A stretch of DNA of 16,489 nt, from NCBI GenBank assembly GCA_903905325.1, contig CAIVGA010000013.1, forward strand, positions 1 through 16,489, read 5' to 3'. This document shows positions 6,664-13,764 of this stretch, in pieces. Numbering within the stretch: position 1 is the stretch's first letter; each line of letters begins with the position of its first letter. The position numbers and the translations under genes are program-made. Under the pieces are notes generated by a model. That model was given only the letters and a program-made list of their open reading frames with translations. It made no database searches and was not told the origin of the DNA. The DNA is from an uncultured bacterium. GTDB lineage: Bacteria > Patescibacteriota > Minisyncoccia > Phycocordibacterales > PALSA-1337.

Positions 6664-7308
6664 ATGAAAAAAACATCAAAAATAAATTCTGGATACACAC
6701 TACTCTTCGCAACATTGATTGCTGCGTTGGTACTTGGTGTTGTGGTCTTCATTATTGGTGTTGCACGTAAACAATATCTTTTGTCTTCTACTGCACGCGA
6801 CTCCATATATTCTTTTTATGCTGCGCAATCAGCAATGGAGTGTATGGCACAATCGGTCGCACATAACTGGCCAATATATGATTCTGGACTTACAGATGGA
6901 GGTGGCAATCTAGTGTCAGAAGATGCCCAGGTGAATGGTTTGAATATACCTTTGGGTTGTGCAAATAATCTCAATACTGGTTTGACCTTTGGGATTACAT
7001 CTACAAATCTGCCATTTAATCCAGGTTCTGCTATTGTTTATAGTGCTAGCACAAGTATTGGTTTTGCTAAACCGGGTGATGACATGACAGTCAGTAGCAA
7101 ATTATGGGGATGCGCTAATGTTACGACATATTTTTATGTAGATAATAGTTCTGGTAGTAAAATTGATACGACTGTAGTTGTGTCGCGTGGTTACAACCTT
7201 TGTACTTACAACAGTAATGCTACGCTTGGACCAACTTACGGTCCAGATCTAAAAAGTTCTCGTACAGTGGAGCGTGCCATACAGTGGGTCTCTCTTGTGC
7301 CAGAATGA
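6664..7308 (+). CDS. GspK/PilX-like minor pilin lacking Glu5
   Basis: A 214-residue protein: leader MKKTSKINSG, then YTLLFATLIAALVLGVVVFI. The mature position 5 is Phe instead of the usual Glu, as in the tip subunit GspK, which has no neighbour ahead to pair with. After the helix, TARDSIYSFYAAQSAMECMA matches the PilX/GspK pattern (small residues, YAAxSAxE). Four cysteines are present (MECMA, LGCAN, WGCAN, NLCTY). The gene is last in the minor-pilin block, 5 nt after the GspI-like gene. Its stop codon TGA (7306-7308) doubles as the TGn of the next promoter. It is much shorter than GspK of type II secretion systems (over 300 residues) and has no clear inserted α-domain, so PilX-like is the safer label. 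Confidence 0.78.
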   Translation: MKKTSKINSGYTLLFATLIAALVLGVVVFIIGVARKQYLLSSTARDSIYSFYAAQSAMECMAQSVAHNWPIYDSGLTDGGGNLVSEDAQVNGLNIPLGCANNLNTGLTFGITSTNLPFNPGSAIVYSASTSIGFAKPGDDMTVSSKLWGCANVTTYFYVDNSSGSKIDTTVVVSRGYNLCTYNSNATLGPTYGPDLKSSRTVERAIQWVSLVPE

Positions 7309-7314
7309 TATACT
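7306..7314 (+). promoter_or_regulatory. Extended -10 promoter of ligA, 6 nt from the ATG
   Basis: TGATATACT is an extended -10 element (TGn plus TATACT at 7309-7314); its TGA is also the stop codon of the preceding pilin. The ATG of ligA follows after 6 nt, again predicting a leaderless transcript. No clear -35 is visible. Confidence 0.55.
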
Positions 7315-7320
7315 TAGGAT

Positions 7321-9429
7321 ATGAGTCAAAAGTTGATACCCAAAGAGGTTGCGGAACGCCTTAATAAGCTCAAAAAGACGATAAATCATCATCGTTCTCT
7401 TTATCATACACATGACATACCAGAGATAAGTGATGAGGCTTATGATTCTCTGGTTAAAGAGTTGGATACTATAGAGGCTGAATATCCAGAACTAAGAACA
7501 CCAGATAGTCCTACACAACGTGTTGGTGGAGCGCCACTCAAGAAGTTTGAGAAAGTTAGACACAATTTCCAACAATGGTCTTTTGATGATGTCTTTGATT
7601 TTACTGAGCTAAAGGAATGGGATAAGCGTGTGAGGAATTTCATAGAAAAAGCTGGGCTAGGTGATGGTGGTGGTTCAACTGGTGAAAAACTTGAATATTG
7701 TTGTGAGCTCAAGATCGATGGGCTCAAAGTCGTGCTGACTTATGTTGATGGTGCTTTGGTTCAAGCTGCGACACGTGGTGATGGATCTGTTGGTGAAGAT
7801 GTTACACAAAATATCAAGACGATAAGAAGTATACCGTTAACGTTAAATACATATGATGATAGTACAAATAAACAAAGTCATAATAAAGGCGCAGATAAAG
7901 GTGCGGACCTTACTGTCGTCGGTGAAATTTGGATGAGTTTGAAAGATTTGGAGAAAATAAATAAGCAACGTGCAAAAGAATGTGAACCACTTTTCGCTAA
8001 TACGAGAAATTTGGCCGCTGGGTCCATTCGCCAGCTTGACCCGAAGGTTACTGCTTCGAGGAATCTAGACGCATTTATGTATGATATTGAACACGTTGAG
8101 CAGATGCCAGAAACTCAATCTGGCGAACTAGAATTGATTAGTGAGCTGGGTTTGCCATCAAATCCTCATTTTAAAATTTGTTCTGGTCCAGATGAAATAC
8201 AAAAATATTATGAAACTTGGACCAAGAAGCGTCATGATTTGTCATATCAGCTAGATGGAATTGTAATCAAAGTTAACTCGCGAAAAATCCAGGAAACTCT
8301 AGGTTATACAGGCAAATCGCCTCGTTGGGGTGTGGCTTACAAATTTCCGGCAGAGCAAGTGACGACGGTTTTGGAAGATATTATTTTTCAAATAGGACGA
8401 ACTGGCGTGATTACACCAGTCGCAGTTCTTAGACCTGTTCTTGTCGCTGGTTCGACGGTGTCACGTGCAACTTTACATAATGAAGACGAAATTAAGCGTC
8501 TTGACGTGAGAATTGGTGACACTGTTATTTTGCAGAAAGCTGGTGATGTTATACCAGATATTGTTTCTGTTGTAACAAGTTTGCGTACTGGCAAAGAGAA
8601 GCCATTCAAATGGCCGACACATATCAGCGGTTGTGGGGGAGATGGAAGAATCGAACGTGTACCTGGCCAAGCGGCTTGGCGTTGTGTAGCCAAGGATTCT
8701 TTTGAGCAACACAAACGCAAGCTTTATTACTTTGTATCAAAGCATTGTTTTGATATAGAAGATCTTGGACCAAAAGTGATTGATTTGCTCCTTGAAAATG
8801 GACTTATAACTTCCTATGAAGACATTTTTACTCTGAAAAAGCCCGATCTCATAGCTTTGCCACGTTTTGCAGAAAAATCTGCTGATAATCTGCTTGCCTC
8901 TGTGGAAAAAGCTCGTAAGGTGACATTGCCTCGTTTCATTGCCGCACTTTCTATTCCACAAGTTGGCCAAGAGACGGCTTATGATTTGGCCAAACATTTT
9001 CAAGAAAAAGCTACCAAAAAACATACCGAGGCTTTTGATATGGTTGCCAAAGCGTCAGTTGGAGATTTTCGTGCAATATATGGTGTAGGTGAAGTTGTGG
9101 CGGAGTCTCTCGTGACTTGGTTTAAAAATCCTGACAATAGAACTCTTGTCAAAAATTTGCTTAAGCAGGTCACGTTGGTTCAAGATGATACTGCGGGAGC
9201 TAAGTTGCTCGAAGGTAAATCTTTTGTCTTCACTGGCACGCTTCCGATTTTGGAGCGCGAAGAGGCTCAAAATATGGTGCGCCGACTAGGTGGTAATGTT
9301 TCGAGCTCTGTTTCGGCTAAGACTACGTATGTTGTAGCAGGTGAAGAAGCCGGATCGAAATTGGACAAAGCCAGAAGTCTCGGCGTAAAAATTCTTTCAG
9401 AAGATGATTTTTTGGCTTTAATCAAGTAG
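7321..9429 (+). CDS. ligA: NAD-dependent DNA ligase LigA with degraded zinc finger
   Basis: Seals nicks in duplex DNA in replication and repair, using NAD+. At 702 residues it is slightly longer than the usual 670. The Ia domain has the NMN-contacting residues Tyr28, His29, Asp38, Tyr41 and Asp42. The adenylation motif is KIDG with Lys131; other motifs (LFANTRNLAAGSIRQLD, SPRWGVAYKFPAEQ) are intact. The OB-fold (GRTGVITPVAVLRPV), helix-hairpin-helix region and C-terminal BRCT domain (about 625-702) follow. The Cys4 zinc finger is damaged: the first and fourth Cys are replaced (THISGCGG and KDSFEQ where THCPxCGG and KDCFxQ are expected), leaving only two. Two hydrophilic inserts are seen, GGGSTG near 116-121 and an S/N/K/D-rich loop near 177-196. 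It has its own promoter and is followed by the P-type ATPase after 30 nt. Confidence 0.96.
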   Translation: MSQKLIPKEVAERLNKLKKTINHHRSLYHTHDIPEISDEAYDSLVKELDTIEAEYPELRTPDSPTQRVGGAPLKKFEKVRHNFQQWSFDDVFDFTELKEWDKRVRNFIEKAGLGDGGGSTGEKLEYCCELKIDGLKVVLTYVDGALVQAATRGDGSVGEDVTQNIKTIRSIPLTLNTYDDSTNKQSHNKGADKGADLTVVGEIWMSLKDLEKINKQRAKECEPLFANTRNLAAGSIRQLDPKVTASRNLDAFMYDIEHVEQMPETQSGELELISELGLPSNPHFKICSGPDEIQKYYETWTKKRHDLSYQLDGIVIKVNSRKIQETLGYTGKSPRWGVAYKFPAEQVTTVLEDIIFQIGRTGVITPVAVLRPVLVAGSTVSRATLHNEDEIKRLDVRIGDTVILQKAGDVIPDIVSVVTSLRTGKEKPFKWPTHISGCGGDGRIERVPGQAAWRCVAKDSFEQHKRKLYYFVSKHCFDIEDLGPKVIDLLLENGLITSYEDIFTLKKPDLIALPRFAEKSADNLLASVEKARKVTLPRFIAALSIPQVGQETAYDLAKHFQEKATKKHTEAFDMVAKASVGDFRAIYGVGEVVAESLVTWFKNPDNRTLVKNLLKQVTLVQDDTAGAKLLEGKSFVFTGTLPILEREEAQNMVRRLGGNVSSSVSAKTTYVVAGEEAGSKLDKARSLGVKILSEDDFLALIK
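7849..7908 (+). other. Low-complexity hydrophilic insert in LigA
   Basis: Codes for residues 177-196, TYDDSTNKQSHNKGADKGAD, between strand IRSIPLTLN and the GEIWM motif of the adenylation domain. Most LigA proteins have only a short loop here. It contains a repeated KGAD. The insert is in frame and should be a solvent-exposed loop. Confidence 0.6.
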
Positions 9430-9459
9430 TATAAAAAGTACGACATTAATTTTTAACAT

Positions 9460-11886
9460 ATGCCAAAATCAAAGCTGGAACCGTATAAAAAGACTTTGTC
9501 AGGTATTGGCCCAATCATTTTTCGTCACGTCTTCCTTTTGGTGAATGGAGTTATTTTCACGGTTGTCGTTCTGCTATACATTTTTAATAATAAAGAAGCT
9601 GCAATATTTTTAGGAATAATTATTACTTTCAATATTTGTCTGGGAATTATTCAAGATACTCGAGCGAGGATAGCACTGGAGACACTTCAATTGTTGACTG
9701 CACTTCGTGTGATTCGTATAAACAAAGATGGTAGTGAAGATTTGGTCCTATCTGAACTTGTTGAAAAAGGTGATCAGATAAAATTACGTCTGGGAGATCA
9801 AGTACCTTGTGATGGAGTACTTTTGTCTGCGAGCGGACTTGAGGTGAGTCAAGCACTTGTCACTGGCGAGGCCGATTCATCGCCTCGTGCCAAAGGTTCA
9901 AAAGTTGAAGCTGGTGATGTCATAACTTCTGGCGTTGGTCTTCTCGAGGTTCAAAATGCTTTTCGAGATAGTAAAATTTTCAAAATGACCGAACAAGCCA
10001 AGAAATACTCGGCTAGTCCTAGTCCTATCCAACAAGCTATTAATAAAGTCATTAAATACACGGGATATATACTGTTGGTCGTTATCGTGTTCGTTGTTGG
10101 TAGGGGATATGTGACTCATGAATCAGCGGTAAATGTTGTGCTAAACATCGGTGCGCTTGCTAGTACGATTATTCCACAAGGACTTGTAGTCATCACAACT
10201 TTGCTTTTTGCTTTTGGTGCAGCGAGTTATTCAAAGAAAAATGTACTCTTTCAAGAGATCAATGCCACCGAGAAGCTTGGTCGTATCAAAAATTTGTGTT
10301 TGGATAAAACCGGAACTCTGACAGAGAATTTTTTGACAGTAAAAGACGTCCATATTTGTGAAGGTTTTTCCAAAGAAGAAGCTGGTAGGCTTACGGATCT
10401 ATATATTCGTGGATCTGGCGATTCTTCGCAGACTATTGTAGCGGTGAAAAAGTATATTGGTGATACTAACGCCAGTGGTGATAGTGGTGACACAAATGAT
10501 AGCGGCGCTTCTGGTAAAATTCTTGGAGCTCTGCCTTTTTCATCATGGAGACAATACGGAGTTGTAGAAGTCGATACAAATATTAATGGGCAAGTTAGTG
10601 CTGAAAATATTTTCGTTGGACCACCAGATATTTTTTTTCCTTATGTACAAGATTCTGAAGGCAAAAAATGGTTTAGCGAAATTTTGACAAAATATAAAGG
10701 CACAGGAAAAAGGCTATTGTGTGTAGCGAAGTCATCGAGTTCTGGGTTACCACGCGAACTTACCGGTATTAATCTTTCTGCAGTTTCTGTATTTGTTTTA
10801 CAAAGTGCCTTACGTGAAGGTATTTGTAGGACAATAAAGTTTTTTCAAGATCGCGGAATTCGTTTGCGTATAATTTCTGGAGATAATATCGACACGGTCC
10901 AGACTGTAGCCTTAGCTGCTGGTGTCAAAAATACCGAAGCGGCTGTCACTGGTGCTGAACTTAGTAAATGGCATGATGATGATTTTGATAAAAAAGTCGG
11001 AGCAAGCACGATATTTGCACGTATTACTCCAGAGCAAAAAGTTAAGATTATTGAATCACTCAAGAAAAATGGTTTTACGGCCATGGTCGGTGACGGTGCC
11101 AATGATGTTCTAGCTATCAAAAAAGCTGATCTAGGTATCGCCATGTTCGATGGAGTTTCTGCGGCCAGACGTCTGGCCGGTGTGATTCTTATGAAAAATA
11201 TTTTTACTGATTTACCAGGTGCAGTAGAACTCGCCGATAATTTTATTAGGAATATAGAAATTTTTGCCGGTATTTTTATCAATCAAAGTTTGCTCGGACT
11301 TTTCTTGTTTATAATAATTAGTTTCTTCGGATATTCATTTCCACTTACGCCACTAAATATAACCCTCATCAACTATTTTGCTGTAGGTATACCTGGGATG
11401 TTGATAGGGTACTGGGCTATTCGTCCAACTGGAAAAATTCTCCCAGCTAGCTCTCTAGGGTTTTTATCAAAAGTTCTACCTTTTGTCATCTGGTCTTCTA
11501 TCATAGAAGCGATCGCTGTAGCTGTAGTGTTTGTTTTTAGTCCGACATATCTGAAAGTCGCTGAGTCGAATACACTCGTTGCTCTAGCATTTATCGTCTG
11601 TGGTTTTATTTTCTTTGCTTTGGCACCAAAGGTTTATAGGAGTGTACAGACTGGTCGAGAAAAATTACATTTATTATATCTAGCTTTGTTCGAAGTTGTC
11701 GCTCTGTTTGTCTTATTGAAAATTCCGTTTGTCGTGCGTTTTTTCAACGTCACTATGCCTTTGCCTTCTCTCATGGAAGTGACAAAAACCTTGGTGGTGC
11801 TTCTAGGTTTTGGGCTGGCGCAATATGTCGTGATGAGGGTGTTTGTATTTAGGCGGAATAAAACAGAGAAGGAGGTTGTGGTTTAA
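9460..11886 (+). CDS. P-type cation-transporting ATPase, CtpE-like
   Basis: An 808-residue membrane pump that moves a cation using ATP through a phospho-Asp intermediate. Visible parts are M1-M2 (about 20-64), the A-domain loop TGEAD (Glu137), M3-M4 (about 200-255) with PQGL at 239-242, the phosphorylation motif DKTGTLT (Asp282), a short N-domain (LPFSSWRQYGVV, VGPPDIFF), SGDN at 473-476, the hinge GDGAND (Asp545, Asp549) and about six C-terminal membrane helices. The order and the sequence around M4 and the P-domain resemble the CtpE-like group, some members of which are linked to Ca2+. The usual M4 signature PEGL is PQGL here, so a ligand Glu is replaced by Gln. No N-terminal metal-binding domain is present. 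A hydrophilic insert lies at residues 334-352. The ion is unknown. ligA ends 30 nt upstream. Confidence 0.9.
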   Translation: MPKSKLEPYKKTLSGIGPIIFRHVFLLVNGVIFTVVVLLYIFNNKEAAIFLGIIITFNICLGIIQDTRARIALETLQLLTALRVIRINKDGSEDLVLSELVEKGDQIKLRLGDQVPCDGVLLSASGLEVSQALVTGEADSSPRAKGSKVEAGDVITSGVGLLEVQNAFRDSKIFKMTEQAKKYSASPSPIQQAINKVIKYTGYILLVVIVFVVGRGYVTHESAVNVVLNIGALASTIIPQGLVVITTLLFAFGAASYSKKNVLFQEINATEKLGRIKNLCLDKTGTLTENFLTVKDVHICEGFSKEEAGRLTDLYIRGSGDSSQTIVAVKKYIGDTNASGDSGDTNDSGASGKILGALPFSSWRQYGVVEVDTNINGQVSAENIFVGPPDIFFPYVQDSEGKKWFSEILTKYKGTGKRLLCVAKSSSSGLPRELTGINLSAVSVFVLQSALREGICRTIKFFQDRGIRLRIISGDNIDTVQTVALAAGVKNTEAAVTGAELSKWHDDDFDKKVGASTIFARITPEQKVKIIESLKKNGFTAMVGDGANDVLAIKKADLGIAMFDGVSAARRLAGVILMKNIFTDLPGAVELADNFIRNIEIFAGIFINQSLLGLFLFIIISFFGYSFPLTPLNITLINYFAVGIPGMLIGYWAIRPTGKILPASSLGFLSKVLPFVIWSSIIEAIAVAVVFVFSPTYLKVAESNTLVALAFIVCGFIFFALAPKVYRSVQTGREKLHLLYLALFEVVALFVLLKIPFVVRFFNVTMPLPSLMEVTKTLVVLLGFGLAQYVVMRVFVFRRNKTEKEVVV
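10459..10515 (+). repeat. Imperfect 27-bp tandem duplication coding an insert in the ATPase N-domain
   Basis: Codes for residues 334-352, GDTNASGDSGDTNDSGASG. Two 9-residue units (GDTNASGDS and GDTNDSGAS) correspond to adjacent 27-bp DNA units that have diverged at many third positions. It sits in the N-domain between helix VAVKKYI and strand KILGALPF, where a loop is expected. The tandem arrangement suggests origin by duplication. Confidence 0.65.
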
Positions 11887-11901
11887 TGGTATCTTATTCT
11901 G

Positions 11902-11910
11902 TGTTAAAAT
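11902..11910 (+). promoter_or_regulatory. Extended -10 promoter for gatCA
   Basis: TGTTAAAAT (TGn plus TAAAAT at 11905-11910) lies in the 48-bp gap after the ATPase gene. It closely resembles TGTTATAAT at 3446. The ATG of gatC is 24 nt downstream, so the leader would be about 18 nt, without a Shine-Dalgarno sequence. Confidence 0.45.
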
Positions 11911-11934
11911 CATCCCATAGTAATACCAAATTCC

Positions 11935-12228
11935 ATGATAACCACCAAAGAACTCGAAAAATTGGCCACTTTGGCACGTATCAAGCTTACTGAAGAGGAT
12001 AAAACATCCCTAGTAAAAGAGTTCGATTCTATCTTGGGTTACATTGATCAGCTCAAAAAGGTGGACGTCTCATTGGATAGTGCATCACGTGTCGGTGATG
12101 TAAAAAATGTCGCAAGGTTAGATGTGATTGATCTTGACGAAGCTGGTCATGTTGATGCTCGTGAACGACTATTAGACGAAGCCCCAGATAGAGAAGGGGA
12201 TTTTATTGCTGTTAAGAAAATTTTATGA
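11935..12228 (+). CDS. gatC: Asp-tRNA(Asn)/Glu-tRNA(Gln) amidotransferase subunit C
   Basis: A 97-residue GatC of normal size. It wraps around GatA and GatB and stabilises the complex that turns misacylated Glu-tRNA(Gln) or Asp-tRNA(Asn) into Gln- or Asn-tRNA. The N-terminal helix pair (ELEKLATLARIKLTEEDKTS, followed by FDSILGYIDQLKKVDV) and the C-terminal APDREGDFIAVKKIL are canonical. Its TGA stop overlaps the ATG of gatA (ATGA at 12225-12228), so translation is probably coupled. It is the first gene of a short unit behind an extended -10 promoter. Confidence 0.96.
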   Translation: MITTKELEKLATLARIKLTEEDKTSLVKEFDSILGYIDQLKKVDVSLDSASRVGDVKNVARLDVIDLDEAGHVDARERLLDEAPDREGDFIAVKKIL

Positions 12229-13715
12229 AAATTGACCTGAAAAACTTAACAATACAGAAAGCTCACGACCACATGTTGAAAGGAGATTTTTCGTCAACGG
12301 ATCTTGTAAAAGCTTATCGCGACGAGATTGCCAAGAAAAATCCTGACATCAATGCTTATCTAGAAGTATTTGATGATGCTTTGGAATCGGCAAAAAAAGC
12401 TGATGAAAATTTTGCCAAGGGCGCAGAAATTTCCGTACTCACTGGAATTCCTTTTGCTATTAAAGATAATATTTTGATCAAAGGTCACATCGCTAGTGCT
12501 TCATCAAAGATGTTGGTTGATTATCACGCAACATATGATGCCACTGTTATTGCAAAACTAAAGAAAGAAGGTGCTGTATTCCTTGGAAGAGTAAACATGG
12601 ACGAATTTGCTATGGGAGGCTCCACGGAAAATTCTGCATATGGTGTCACGAAAAATCCTATCGACACTACTCGAGTAGCTGGTGGTTCATCAGGTGGCTC
12701 TGCTGCTGCTGTGGCCATGGACGGGGTATTGTGTGCACTAGGATCTGATACTGGCGGTTCTATTCGTCAGCCAGCAAGCTTCTGTGGTGTTGTAGGGCTT
12801 AAGCCTACCTACGGTTCTGTTTCTAGATACGGTGTTATGGCTATGGGTTCTTCATTGGACCAGATTGGTCCTATTGCAAAAACTGTCGATGATTGTGAAA
12901 TTATTTTTAATGCAATAAAAGGTCAGGATATAAAAGATGGTACGACGATTTCTGAGGAAACTTATGCCAAAGATTTGGTCGGCGGAAAATCATCTAATAA
13001 AAATTCTGCAGGCAAAAAATCTGCTGATAAAAAACCTGTGATCGGTGTGCCACGAGATTTCTTGGGAGGCGATGGTATCGATCCGGCTGTTATGCAGGCT
13101 TTCAACAAAAGCCTCGAAACGCTCAAGTCAAAAGGCTATGAAATCCGTGATGTAAAATTGCCAAATATTTCTTATTCTTTATTGGCATATTACATAATCA
13201 TGCCGGCCGAAGTTTCTTCGAATATGGCACGCTTTGATGGTGTAAAATATGGTCTTCACTCAGATGGAAAAACTGGCATAGATGATTATTTTGAAACGCG
13301 TAGAGCTGGTCTTGGTCGTGAAGTTATACGTCGCATTCTCCTTGGAACTTACGTACTTTCTTCTGGTTATTATGACGCTTATTACAATCGCGCCAATGCG
13401 GTTCGTAGGATGATTACCGATGATTTTAAAAAAGCTTTTGAAACAGTAGATGTGATCGCTACGCCGACAGCTCCTTCGCCAGCTTTTACTATTGGTTCCA
13501 AAACCAGTGATCCTATGGCGATGTATTTGGAAGATATTTTTACTGTCACGGCGAATCTAACTGGTATGCCGGCTCTGTCAGTACCATGTGGTGTTGCACC
13601 AGCTGACTCTTCGAAAGATCGTAAAGTTGATTTGCCAATAGGTCTTCAACTTACAGCTCGCCATGGTGATGAGGCTACATTGTTCTATGTTGGCAAAGAA
13701 CTAGAGACAAAATAA
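12225..13715 (+). CDS. gatA: Asp/Glu-tRNA amidotransferase subunit A (amidase)
   Basis: A 496-residue amidase-signature protein. It releases ammonia from glutamine and channels it to GatB. The Ser-cisSer-Lys triad is present: Lys80 (IPFAIKDN), Ser155 (AGGSSGGSAA) and Ser179 (GSDTGGSIRQPASF), each one residue from the positions in well-studied GatA. The C-terminal half (VIATPTAPSPAF, MYLEDIFTVTANLTGMPALS, LPIGLQLTARHGDEATLF) is normal. An 18-residue hydrophilic insert, GGKSSNKNSAGKKSADKK, lies at 253-270 just before the VIGVPRDF strand. The start overlaps the gatC stop. No gatB follows; the next gene is unrelated, so gatB must be elsewhere if the complex is complete. The C-terminus ends shortly after FYVGKELETK. 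Confidence 0.96.
   Translation: MKIDLKNLTIQKAHDHMLKGDFSSTDLVKAYRDEIAKKNPDINAYLEVFDDALESAKKADENFAKGAEISVLTGIPFAIKDNILIKGHIASASSKMLVDYHATYDATVIAKLKKEGAVFLGRVNMDEFAMGGSTENSAYGVTKNPIDTTRVAGGSSGGSAAAVAMDGVLCALGSDTGGSIRQPASFCGVVGLKPTYGSVSRYGVMAMGSSLDQIGPIAKTVDDCEIIFNAIKGQDIKDGTTISEETYAKDLVGGKSSNKNSAGKKSADKKPVIGVPRDFLGGDGIDPAVMQAFNKSLETLKSKGYEIRDVKLPNISYSLLAYYIIMPAEVSSNMARFDGVKYGLHSDGKTGIDDYFETRRAGLGREVIRRILLGTYVLSSGYYDAYYNRANAVRRMITDDFKKAFETVDVIATPTAPSPAFTIGSKTSDPMAMYLEDIFTVTANLTGMPALSVPCGVAPADSSKDRKVDLPIGLQLTARHGDEATLFYVGKELETK
12981..13034 (+). other. Low-complexity Lys/Ser/Asn insert in GatA
   Basis: Codes for residues 253-270, placed between the helix after EETYAKDLV and the VIGVPRDF strand, where most GatA proteins have a few residues. 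It holds imperfect repeats of the (G/D)KK(S/P) kind. It is in frame, basic and probably disordered. Confidence 0.6.
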
Positions 13716-13745
13716 TTTCCACAGAATTTTCTAAAGAGGTATAAT
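13716..13745 (+). promoter_or_regulatory. Promoter for the HEPN-like membrane protein gene
   Basis: TATAAT at 13740-13745 with a weak -35, TTTCCA at 13716-13721, and an 18-bp spacer. It begins right after the gatA stop codon. The ATG lies 19 nt past the -10 box, so the leader is about 12 nt with no clear ribosome binding site. Confidence 0.55.
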
Positions 13746-13764
13746 ATACGTTAAGAAAAAGACT

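Noticed and set aside
9430..9435. TATAAA as promoter of the P-type ATPase gene
   Set aside because: No -35 at a proper distance and no TGn; the gene is 30 nt after ligA and may simply be co-transcribed.
10845..11282. Long antisense open frame (145 codons) across the ATPase P-domain
   Set aside because: It is a codon-bias shadow of the strongly conserved + strand gene with no recognisable domain or start signal.
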